Shown here in pieces: positions 11,612 through 22,653 of a DNA stretch of 64,000 nucleotides; within the stretch, counting starts at the first letter, position 1; every line of letters starts with the position of its first letter. The DNA is from Pegea sp. RAD2-039 (taxonomy: Eukaryota; Chordata; Thaliacea; Salpida; Salpidae), in the NCBI GenBank assembly GCA_034620365.1, contig JAQGEQ010000192.1, positions 3,157,001-3,221,000 on the forward strand, read 5' to 3'. The notes under the pieces were generated by a model that saw only the letters and a program-made list of their open reading frames with translations, did not search any database and was not told where the DNA came from. The position numbers and the translations under genes were made by a program.

Positions 11612-14600
11612 TTATTTTATACTCCAATTAGTTGGACTAATTAATTGCAGCTTTCTCAAAGTCTGTCCTTTCCACAGGATCCAAAAAACACCAAACATTA
11701 GACTAACAGTAGCAATAACATAAAAACCATCGACCACAACTTCAGTACAGACACCATTACTTTGAACACAAGCCTTTATAAAGATGAAGTTAGTGAAAAT
11801 AGTTGAGTATATAAGCACATGAGTAATTACATTAGTTCCATTAGACTTGTAACAGGAGTACGAATTCCACAAAGAATTTTTGCAATAAGTCACTTTCATG
11901 GAATCAGCAAACCACATTGCCACAGTGGAGGGCCAGTTACCTATTGATTTTATTTAAAATATATCATCAATTGTCTAAACCTACCTCCTAGATTTGCAAC
12001 TGTATTAAGTAGGGTCATGTATGTCCCACCGATTGCAGGGTCACTTATTTTGGCGTTGAAAGCCATTTGAGAGACGAACATACAATAAAGAGTGACCTAA
12101 GATAGACAAATTAGAAGTTATTTTTAAAAAGTTCTACAAACAGCATATTCTAAGAATATTTGTTGACAGTCTGTATTGTTTTGAGCTTCAAAACTGAGAA
12201 ATATCAATTTAATGGCAACAATTAATCACAATAATCTAAAATTATTTTTTTATTCAAAAATGATTAAAAATATTCATAAATACTAACCTGATGAAGCGAA
12301 TAAATGATTAGAACTACAGCAAAATAGCTTAAAGGAAAATCTCCATTCTTATCGGCACAATAAGGGGTAAAATAAACCACCCCAACCAGAATAACCCCCA
12401 TTAACAACCTACAGAAAATTGTATGAAACCAGCATTACAGATCAACAACTGGAAGCTAACCTGTACACCATGGCTTTGAGAAATATGGACATCGGTTGTG
12501 GACCAGAAGTATATTTAGATATTAATAAGGGTAAAGCTATTTGAACAGGAGTTAGAGGAACTGCTAGCAAAGCAAATGTCTCTCTTTTTACACCATATTC
12601 AATTAATTTTAGTCCAACGATTGACTCAAGTGCGAATCCGACCTGAATGGATAAAATTGTGTTAAATCAGTGATTAGAAAAGCTTTTGAAAGGTTAATTT
12701 CGAAATTAACAAGAAAGGAACGATTTTTGAAACTAAATTATTAATAAGTTTATGGTTTGATTGTAATGTAAAAAATCTACCTGAAAAACAACAATTTAAT
12801 TCAGGTTTACAAATGAGGAAGAAAATAAAGTTTTATGAATTATATAGAAAGAATATAAAAAAAGAAACAAATAAAAGTTGAAAAATGTTTAGATCGAAAA
12901 TATTTCAAATAACTTCATTAAACAAAGAAAGTTAGTTTCAAGAAATATGTTGCCAATTAACAAGCTTAAGTTAAACAACTTTAAAAAACAGTTGACTTAC
13001 TTTAGATGTTAATAGAATGATAACATATTGAGTAACACTTGGTAAGCGTATTATGTGCCAAAGAAGCCTGTATGTTTTGAATACAGAAAGTTCTTCATCG
13101 TCTTTGGCTGATTTTTCATTTTTAAACAACATTACTAATGTAGTAACAACGACAAATACGATTGCCCAAAATCGAAGAAAACCTGTGCAACAAAAATTAT
13201 ATCAAAATATAATACTCAGTGTTCCTCTCTGACAAGAAAATAAAAAACTATGATTTAAATACCAGTGATACTGTTTTGAATCCCGCTTAGCACCTTGACT
13301 TATTAAACATTTTCGGTAAAATCTTAAAATGTGCGCAAATATAAGGGAGCGAATTGAAACTTACTTATTCCTTTATCTGCTTCACTACTTTCTAAACTAC
13401 CTAAATTATTTTTTGGAAGTTTTAAAGGCGAGAAAATCAAATTTTTTATTCAGGCAAAATTGATGAATTTTTAAAACATTTATAATATTTTTATAAACTT
13501 TTTGATCACGCAAGATTTAACTTTGCTGATTAAGCAGCTCTACATCCATGGAGTCCCCTTAAAAATAGTTTCTTAAAGTTTGTTAAGATTTACTGAAAAG
13601 AAAACTTATTTTTATGTTTTTATCTGATGATCATTAAAAGATACTGCAAACTCTGGGAACAAGTCAATAAAAATCTTTCACTATAACAGAATGACTAAAT
13701 TGACTAAATTTCACAAATGTTCCAACTGAATATTGAAGTTCAAATTTACCGCTGAAAAAGGTGATGATGATGATGTTAAGAAATTTCTTCAAAACTACAA
13801 ATTAGTTTGAGAAATTTCCAAGATTTTATATAAATCTTTAAAAACTTGTTATTATATGGCCAGCTTCAGTCGAAAACGTCCATGCTAAAAGCCAGGGCAG
13901 AAATCATGGATATCCAGTTGTTGCCCATACAGCAGGATTCCACTTTCCACACCAACAAGGTCTTCAGCAGAACAGACTAATGCAGCTACGCCCGGCTGGC
14001 ACTTATACCCGGGTTTTTATGAACTTTTCTTTATTGCAAATATGTGTCCGCTTAGCCTTAAACCCGAGACTTTACACGTGTGAGACGGGCGTGATAACCG
14101 CTACACAAAAGATATGGATTAAAGAGTTGTAGGAAGATTATTTTAAGTTGTCAGATCTAAACTTCTTTTATATCTGCACTTTTATATCTGTACTCTGCCT
14201 GAATATTTGATTTCGATATTTATATAACTAGTTTATCTTTAAACAGAAAAAATAAACAACTTTACCTGCTAACGTAATTATTCCACCTACTTCTGAATGT
14301 GTCCTTAAATATTTATTACAAAATGTCTCAGATTCAAGAGCCAGAAACAAAACATATCCCAAAAAATATCCTGCTGTCTAACAACAATAAAACTTGGTTA
14401 TGTTTTTAATGCATCCAATTTGAAAATTAATAAAAATATATTTACTTGTCCAACAGAATTGCAAGTTGAAGCAAGCCCAACGTTCCGTTTTGACAACATT
14501 GTCAAAGCCCAACCATCCACAGCAATATCTTGAGTGGCGGCCCCAAAGTTTAGTAAAAAGAAACAAGCAGTCAAAAATTTGACATTGGGTTGACCACTTA

Positions 14601-15482
14601 ACAAGTTATCCATTCTAAGAAGACAATAATTCTATATAAAATGTTCTTTATATTTATCTGACTTTAGGTTAAATTACATCTTTTATAAGCACAATTTAAA
14701 GAACACAATTTTTCAAACTATTATATTCCTTATAAATAATTATATTTCTAATAAAAACAAATTTATAATATATAAATATAGTATTTAAATAAGAGATAAC
14801 AGTTTTAAATGTTTTATATGAGTTATAAAAACTATAGTACAGGTTATAGACTCGAAGCTATAAACAAAGTTAAAGGAATGTGTCATTAAAAAAAATCTAC
14901 CAAAAATAAAGTTGATAAAGTATTAGATTAAAATCAAACTGTTTAAATAATTATTAAAGTTATTTTTGAATCACTTACTTGTAAGATAATAAGCACATTA
15001 CAAAAGCAATTCCATATTGAGCTGGAATCATCCAAGATTTTCTACGTCCAAAGCTTTTTATATAAACTGAATCTACGATTGGAGCCCATAAGAGTTTTAA
15101 ACTAAATGGCCAAAACACAAAACTAAAGACTGCCTGGTCATGGTAACCTACTTCTTTAGCCTAAAAGTTAGAAAAATTAATCAATAAAACTATAATAAAA
15201 ACTATATCTATACATAATAATGATCTAACAAATTCAATTAAATAAGTTTTAGATAAATAAACTTACAGCTAATAGCATTGGTATACTGCCTGAAATTCCT
15301 AAGGGAATTCCTTGAAGTATATAAAGAAGAAAAAGAAGAATAATGCTTCCTCTGTCCTCATGATACCATGGAGTATTTGTTTTGATTTGTGGATTTAAAC
15401 TTTCAGTGTCATAGCTTTCCTTATCACCATTTGAACCATCTTTTATATTCATATGTCGGCCCCTAACTTCAGTGTTTGACAT
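11612..15482 (-). CDS. SLC33A1: Acetyl-coenzyme A transporter 1 (SLC33A1 family)
   Basis: This is a multi-pass major-facilitator protein that moves acetyl-CoA into the ER/Golgi lumen for acetylation of gangliosides and proteins. Nine exons, in transcript order: 15482-15267, 15160-14979, 14614-14446, 14377-14266, 13182-13001, 12642-12461, 12408-12288, 12096-11985 and 11940-11612. Phases are continuous. Hallmarks in order are LYILQGIPLG with GSIPMLL in the first membrane segment, FVFWPFSLKLLWAPIVDS, the family signature ATQDIAVDGWALTML, ASTCNSVGQ, GYFLGYVLFLALES, FALLAVPLTPVQI, MAFNAKISDP followed by IGGTYMTLLNTVANLGGNWP, and a Cys-containing lumenal loop before the last helix. I chose the Met at 15482 because it starts the hydrophilic cytosolic tail usual for the family; another in-frame Met lies 20 codons upstream. 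The intron 13183-14265 carries a SINE. The gene is convergent with eIF4B. Confidence 0.95.
13850..14113 (-). mobile_element. tRNA-derived SINE-like insertion in SLC33A1 intron
   Basis: A GC-richer block reads on the minus strand as a tRNA-like head (14113-14043) followed by an unrelated body to about 13850. The head has an A-box-like TGTGTAGCGGTTATCACG as in tRNA-Val, a CTCACAC anticodon-loop-like segment, and a degenerate B box before GCGGACACA. The 5' side does not pair with that 3' acceptor strand, so it is not a working tRNA. About 48 nt downstream of the head are shared with the copy at 31700-31815 (GCGGACACATATnTGCAA, then GAAAAGnTCATAAAAA), which shows a dispersed family. It lies in the same orientation as the host gene. 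Confidence 0.72.
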
Positions 15483-15542
15483 ATTAAATAATTTATTAAA
15501 GAAAACCTTCAAATTTATACATGATGAATTAAAAACTATCAA

Positions 15543-18097
15543 AAAGATATAATAAGTAACAAACTAAATTTAAATTGTTTGATACTTATTATGTCTTAAT
15601 AAATTTTTATCTCTACATAAATTTTTACTAATTTATTCATGAAACCTTCATAAATAAAGTTTTTACCGAGAATATTAAGATAATTTAATTTTGTGAAAAT
15701 TATTCAGTTTAGAATTCATTTCTTCGATTATTCTTTGAGGAACACATGGCTACAGATGAGAAATTAAAAGATTTTATTGCAGTCACATCTCAATATGACT
15801 ATAAAGAATTAAAAGAAAGTTTTAAACAACACAATCTATACTTTTTAACATAAGCAATCAAAAATTAGAAGACAGCAAAAACATCAGTACACAACATTTA
15901 AAAATACAAAACTAATGAATAAATTGAAAACATTATATATTACTAGTCAACAAAGCTACTAAAATTAACTTTTTAATTTAATTTTGAGAGAATTTATTGA
16001 AAATTGACTAGAATATAAAGATAAGTCAAATCGAACAGTTTTTATTCAACCAAAAATTATAGATTGAATCAAACAGTTGTATAAGTTCATATATTTTTCA
16101 TCTTTTATCAATATCACAAAAATATAATAATAAAATATCAAAATGAAATCAAAAAAATGTTGCAATTATCTCTAAATTAAAATATTTTATTTATAAAGGT
16201 TTACAAGGTTAACAAAAAACAAACAGTAATAAGATTATTAAAAGATGTTTTTAAAAATGTATTATAATTTTTAGAAGAAAACAAAAACAAGAATTATTAG
16301 GTTTGTTTGTTTTAACATGCGAAATTATGCAATGTTCGTTATTCATACATAGCCAAGAGTGTTTTGACACGTCAATATTTAAAAATCTAACCATAATGGC
16401 GGGCTAGAAGAAATTTATCATAATGTATTAATATGTATTTTACCTTTATTTATTTAGATACATTTATCAAAATATATTTACATAAATAAGGTAAACATAA
16501 AAATGAAGTAAACATAAAGATATTCGTTAAAATTATGATGACAGATGACAGGATCACAACCAGAGAAGAAGAAGATGAAAAGAGGGACGAGTTTAGTGTG
16601 GGTGTTTCTAATGGGGAAAGACGACGAGCTTCGATAGTTCGGGTACCAGGAGTTGTAATGCCAGTCCAAAGAGTAGGAGAAACGGAGGCGTGGAGGTTTG
16701 GCGATTGACCAGATAATTTAGTGGTGTATCTCCAAAGCGCAGCGGATAGAACCAACCGTTGTTAATGGCAATAATGAGACAACGTGTAATCATCACTCTT
16801 CACTACAATCATTTGGTTGGAGAAAATGTGGTATATTTAAATCTGTTAGTAGTAGAATATTCTGCCGCTTAGGTGAATGAGTTATGCCTTTACTACTATA
16901 TATACCTAGTTCATTCTGTAATGTACTGGTGTGTTTACAGCATGTACGCTTGTTACTTATCATTATTCCTAGTTGCTTTTTACAAATTAAGTAAAGCTTT
17001 CTAATAGAATTATTATGGTTACAGCCAGTATTTAAAGTATTTTTCAACTCTATAGTTATTGAGCTTAACTAAAACCATCGTAATATTATATAAATAATTT
17101 TTAAACTACATACTAACCAAATTTTTCTTTGAAAGTGTGACCTTTAAATTGCTCATAAAAACAGTTCAAGAGAGTATGCTCAAAATTTTAATTAAACGAG
17201 TCTTTTAAATGAGATTAATAATTTAAGGTTCATTACTAAAAACAAAGAACAGATCAAATACTGACAAAGTAGAAATTCTATTATTACTTGATGGGCCTAT
17301 TTCTTAAAACTACAATATAGTTTTTGCAGTCTTAAAATTATGTAAAAACATTTAAAATTTGAGTGTTGTCTTTGACCGGAAATGGCGTAATTCAAAAAAA
17401 AGTATTTTACTATGACCAAATAAGTATGAAAAGCACTTGTAGATATGTAATAGTATCACAGTATAGCAACAATACAAAAATACAATCACTAATGAATAGA
17501 AATTATTATATAGAAATCTACGCAAACCAACATAGATTTTCTACTTAGGAAACTTAATTTTCTTAACTTGATGTCAATTTTGAAAGTAGCATTATAAATT
17601 TTTCTATAAATTAACGTTGTTGCTAATATGCACATGGTTTGTACCCCCCAACTTGCTATGAAATGTCTTTTTTTCAAATGTAGACTAGTGGCTTTCATAC
17701 TTCATGAGTGTATTAGTATTCTTTAATTGTTTTTTTTTTCATTGAATAAAAAATTTAATTCTAGACATTTGCTAAAACCCTTAAGTTAAACTCAACATTA
17801 CCGTTCAAATTTAACATTTTTGAAAGAAGTCTGCAAAAACTCTCTTGTTTGCTGCGTGTTTACTATACTTTGATTGTACAACGATTGTGACAACTTTAGC
17901 AATAAGTAATGTTGTCCCCTAATACTTGCTCATACTTCTTAAATATTCAACAAAAAATTAATAAAGTTCAATTTTGTGGTAATCATTTTTGAATAACGAG
18001 TTTCACCAAATGTATTCTGTTAAATTGTTATTGCCATATAGAGAAATTATTATTTCTAACAAATAAAGATTTAGTATTTTCAAGAAATATTTATTTT
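15543..18097. other. Intergenic, one unexplained GC-richer segment
   Basis: Mostly AT-rich DNA without recognisable genes. The exception is about 16530-16760, which has clearly higher GC and is listed separately. Other open frames here are short, AT-rich and of random composition. Confidence 0.5.
16535..16708 (+). other. Short open frame of unknown nature in a GC-richer patch
   Basis: From the double ATG at 16535/16538 to TGA at 16706-16708 is a 57-residue frame. It is acidic at the N-terminus (REEEDEKRDEF) and has a basic RRRAS block resembling a PKA site near the middle. Composition differs from the AT-rich surroundings, as expected for a terminal exon or small gene, and the frame stays open upstream to about 16490, where an AAG acceptor-like site exists. 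I do not recognise the protein. The minus strand is also open here, so the coding strand is uncertain. Confidence 0.25.
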
Positions 18098-19979
18098 CAA
18101 GTAAAATCCTTTTTTTGAAACACCATAATTGCTTTTAAACTGAAATTTAACATTATTTGTATTAGATAGAATGATCTCACGGTTAGATTGATCACCACAA
18201 AAAGTATCTAAAAAACAGTTTTATTAAAGTTGCTAATAAACTACAGAAAGGTCTTACCATATAAATGATCATATTTCTTTCCTGTAAAAATACTTAAGTA
18301 TGATGTTCTGCATTTTCCATTAAATGGTGCGCCTAATTCAAAATCTACTATTTTTATAAGAATTTGTTTTGGCTTAAACGCTGTTATCTGAAAATGTATT
18401 TATTTAACCATTCGAATATGATTAATAAACTTACATTAAATTTCCACGAACAATCCATGTTTTGTGAATAAGAACCATTTTTGTAACCAGGACTTTGCAC
18501 TATTCCAGATACTTCATTATTGAACTGGACCCCTCGATACCGACACGGATCTTTATTTATAGTTCTTGTTTCTGTAGCATAAAAATGTTGCAAATAAATC
18601 AATTTTGGGAAATTTAACCAATTTTACTCACTTATAATAGATTTGATCCAACTTAAATAGCTTTCAACTCTCGTGAAGACTGGTAGAAACTCTGGATCAC
18701 CACAGGCTTTTCCCCAAGACACAATTCCAGTGATTACTTGCTCATTAATATTCCTAGGACACATTAAAGGACCTCCGCTGTCTCCCTGGATGTATGAATG
18801 AGTAGAATACAGTTTTTTACACGTTTATTTATTAAATTATCACCTTACAAACTCCTTTTATACTTTTTAATTCACCTGCACACATCATTTGATGTGTAAC
18901 TGCACTCATTGAATTTTTAGAAGGTCGATGGATTACTTCACAGATCTTGTGTGGATATGCATATACCGTTAAAGTTTGTAGCATTTCAGGCTTAGTTCGT
19001 GATGAGTCATACCCCCACCCTGTAATAGTAATCACTGTAGCTACATACTAAGCCACTAGCTTGAACAAGTAAATACCGGCTACTTTACATTTAGTGAACG
19101 GATATGGAGTTTCATCTGGATCTGGAAGACAAGCTGGTTGAACATGGGAATTAAACCGAAACGGCTCATCAACCTCTGTAAAGTAGTATAATTAAACACA
19201 AATTTTTGAAATAAGCAAAAAAAACCTATTAGAGCTATGTCATTTTGAAGAGTTCGACCATTGTAATCGACGCCATCGACAATTCTTATTGCTTCCCGCT
19301 CTTGTTCATGTTCATCAATTTCATTTATGTTATAGTCACCAGCAACTAACTTGTAAGTGAACTTGAGATTTTTGTTCATTTTCCTGTCGATAACTTTTTA
19401 TTTAATTGGAATTGGTTTTGAAAAAAAAACATTTCTAACTCTACCTTAGTTCAACACAGTGAGCTGCTGTTATAACCCACAGATCAGAGATTATAGTTGC
19501 GCCACAGCGCATCAATCTATCAAAGTATCGAAATATGATCAATTACTTTCATGTAAGATGCAAATAACAAAACTGATTTTGACCAATAAATTTAGTGTTA
19601 GAAATTCAAATTCAATCTTAAATATTCATAACTTTAAAACTAAGTTTCTTACTTATTTTCATATAAAGAAACCATCCAAGGTGCATTTCCATAAGTTTCG
19701 TCTTTTCCACCAAATATTCGAGCCTGGAGCGAGTTTGTTTCATGCTTAATTCCACAGCTACCTTGACTGCTGACTGTAATTACTGATTATCAAAGTTAAG
19801 CGAAAAATCAAAGATTTTTGAAAGGAATACGCGCTACCATTTAGATGAATGTTTTTCTATTCACAGTTACATTTAAATTATAATTCATTCACTATGTAGA
19901 AAATTTACTTTATGAACAACTCACCTACAAAACTTGAAAATATTGTTGCTAGTTGAAACAAATACAGAAAATTTTTCAT
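18098..19979 (-). CDS. Secreted S1 serine protease with C-terminal CUB domain
   Basis: A chymotrypsin-fold protease zymogen of 406 residues. Ten exons: 19979-19925, 19782-19653, 19516-19445, 19383-19226, 19175-19077, 19019-18844, 18785-18632, 18571-18435, 18387-18258 and 18207-18098; every junction keeps frame. A signal peptide occupies residues 1 to about 18. A short Cys-containing propeptide leads to the activation site R40|IFGG. The triad is complete: His81 (TAAHC), Asp134 (NDIAL) and Ser233 (GDSGGP). The CUB domain runs from about residue 290 to the end, with SPGYKNGSYSQNMDCSWKF. The primary-specificity position (chymotrypsin 189) is Gly227 rather than Asp, so trypsin-like cleavage is unlikely; Gly189 is known in crab collagenase-type enzymes. 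The usual PGVY near position 226 reads LPVF. Likely extracellular, in digestion, matrix turnover or immunity; the substrate is unknown. Confidence 0.93.
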
Positions 19980-20736
19980 GTTTAGATTTTAACAAATTAA
20001 ACTTAAAAAATTTTCTTTAAAGAATTATCTTAGTTTAAATAATAGAATAAAGAATTAATTGATGCTTTATTACTATTGGAAATAACTCTTTTTTACAGTT
20101 AAACCTGAGACACATTCTTTCTAGTTTGCGTAATGTTAGAAGAACGTTTTAAATAATTACTCATAAATATACTTTCTAACCATGTCTAAGTATTCCATGT
20201 ATTTAAGGTACCTTTTAACTCATTCAAATCCTTAGCTCTTGTACAAAAAATAAAATAAGAATTTTATCGAAAAAATAGTTTATAAATTTAACAGTTGAAT
20301 TAGTAAGAATAAATGTATATATTTGAGACACTAAAATAGTGATGACTACATATTTTTATGATGCAAAGGAAATAGCTGACATGATTTTTTTCTGTATCAA
20401 ATGACTCATTTTATGTATGTCTAGTTAAAATTTATAAATTATATTTATAGGTATGTATTTGTTGATTTTTAGTTATTTCAAACTTGTCTTAAGAAGAAAA
20501 TGATGGCCCATTTTTGTACACAGCTGTATTCATATTGTGCTCTGAATCATAGAAAGCTGATGAAGCTCACGAGTTGAATTGACATAAAATTTATACTTAT
20601 TATCAAATATATATTCAAGAGTAACTTTTAAACTTAATTTGCATATGATCACTATATTTTTAACTAGACCTTTTTAATCTAGACAAAAAGTATTTATATC
20701 TATAGATAAGAAATATTTCTATTTCTAGTTTTAAAA
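19980..20736. other. Protease upstream region, nothing recognised
   Basis: AT-rich sequence upstream of the protease start codon. No TATA box, gene or repeat could be supported by eye. Confidence 0.5.
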
Positions 20737-21015
20737 ACAAAAAAATTGAATCCGTCAGGCAACATTAACGAGATCGCTATGCAAGAAGCTTAATATTAAA
20801 TACAATACTTATGAAGAAGTCTCAGCTTTCTAAATTTAGATACTTTGGAAATTCGGCAGATTCGATACAAATTAATTCTTACTCTTAAAATTATTCACTA
20901 CTTGGTTGACCTTCAGTTTGATAGTTTCTTTTATTACCCCACATTACCTGGCACATTAATCCGAGAAATTTTTTTCTCATACTGCTCAATTAATACTTAG
21001 AACCAGCTGCCATTA
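20737..21015 (+). mobile_element. Fragment of the CR1/Jockey-like LINE 3' coding end
   Basis: The segment matches the C-terminal part of ORF2 of the element at 32340-36183. It begins at the equivalent of RKIESVQATFTRLV and passes through FLNLDTLEIRQIRY to the SFFSYRTI region, with an internal deletion near 20925. Several stops and frameshifts make it inactive. It lies upstream of NF-YA in the same orientation. Confidence 0.8.
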
Positions 21016-22653
21016 AAAACCTGTAAAGTTAAAAGAGCGTATCAATAACATTATACTGAGACTGTTCTCTGAACCATTTTCCTTCTCATTTCTAATTTTT
21101 CTACAGAGATATTTTGCAATAGTTAAAAGAAAAAAAACTTTCTAGATGTTTTATTTAATCTTAGATCAAATACAACTTAGAAGTTTTCTAAAACAAAAAA
21201 TTTCTGTGCCTATTGTGAGTATTTAAGTTTAAGGTCTGAGTATGAACTTAAAATTAAACAGTCCTAAATTAAATACAATTTTAATGTTATCTGTTATCAT
21301 ATATAACATCCTAATAAAAATTTGATTTATATAGTATAGCATCAAAACATTATTTACAATCTTACTATTATTTCTAGATCTATGAAGCACTGTTTTCTGC
21401 TGCGTTTGAACTAATAAAATAAGTTTTTATTGAAGTGTTTTTGAAAAAAAATACAGTAATTTATTTTTATTTTACTTATAGAAAGAACTTAAAAAAAGTA
21501 ACTTTTAAATTTGATATAATCACGTGACTTTCTAGCAGTACAGGATTGGGTTAATCTAGAAGGCCTCTGACTGGTCAAAGCAAGGTGAACTATCTTTTTA
21601 TTCGCTGCAAACTAAGGATTATATCCAATCAAAATAGACCGTCGTCTATCAACAAATTTTAGAGTTATTGTTTATCTGAGGTGCGTATCTTGTATAAAGA
21701 GACATTGTAATCTGCTTTTAGCTCTAATTTTGCACTTATCTGGCTAATGTCTAATATTTGTAAAATGAATTCATGAAGCAAAAATAATATGAACAGCTCA
21801 AAAAGGTTCACCGAATTATCTGATTTTTAAAAAAATTTCTTTTTGGAACATTATTTTTGTTTTCCTCCATGGATTAATAATGTGAACAGATACAATGTAA
21901 GTGCAGTTCAAACTGTAATATAACATTACTGCACTGATAACTTTAAATAATTTCTGTTTATAATGCTTTGCTTTTGATTTTTAGTAAGAAATGATATTAT
22001 TTTCTAATATTAGTTATTATTTATAATTGTATAAGATATTTTTATCAATTATATTTCAATAAACTCTATTGTTTGCTTAAATCAATAATTAACTAATTAT
22101 TATCTATAAAATGCTACATTTTAATAAAATTTCAAGGAAGTATCATTAAATTAAATTATGATTCATTTAATTTATATATTAACCACTTATATAAACTTGT
22201 TTCACACATTTTAATGTTTCATTTATATGTATTAGAAAATAATTTATAGATGAAATGATATATAGCAGCATATTTCAAGAATTTTGCTTATAAAAGCAAA
22301 AATGCTTTTAATATTATTGTAACTATGAGTATTAAAAAATTCTCTTCATATTTTATTAATACATTTTGCTATGTTAGTTTTGAATAAAGTTTTAACTTAA
22401 TTTGCTTTTGTATTATTATTTTTAATATTTACATAATCATAAATTATACTTTATCATTATCTAATTAGGAACTATAGAAATTTAAATTTTGAAATTTATC
22501 ATGCTTATAGTAATTTAACATCAATTAGTTTTAAAATTGGCCAAAAATAAAAGCATAATTTGTTTTTAACTTTTATAGAATCAATTATTCTTATTTTTCA
22601 AGACACATCTGAATTGAGTTTATAGTTAGTATTTTATTTTTTAGTGAGGAGCC
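21016..22653. other. NF-YA upstream region and 5' UTR intron
   Basis: This holds the inferred NF-YA promoter (about 21520-21640), a probable non-coding first exon ending at 21680, and a long AT-rich intron reaching the acceptor TTAG at 22641-22644. No other gene is seen. Confidence 0.5.
21540..21680 (+). promoter_or_regulatory. Candidate NF-YA promoter with CCAAT boxes and non-coding exon 1
   Basis: An inverted CCAAT (ATTGG, 21545-21549) and a direct CCAAT (21625-21629) sit 80 bp apart in a locally GC-richer block. A strong splice donor, CTGAG|GTGCGT, follows at 21680/21681. It would pair with the acceptor at 22644 to join a 5' UTR exon to the coding exon. The start site is not visible. The arrangement suggests NF-Y could bind its own subunit's promoter; that is inference. 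Confidence 0.4.

Noticed and set aside
14043-14113. Functional tRNA-Val gene on the minus strand
   Set aside because: The acceptor stem does not pair and the T arm and B box are degenerate; a second dispersed copy shows it is part of a SINE.
16450-17047. Minus-strand small genes in this gap
   Set aside because: The frames are short and overlapping, with no recognisable domain, start context or splice support.
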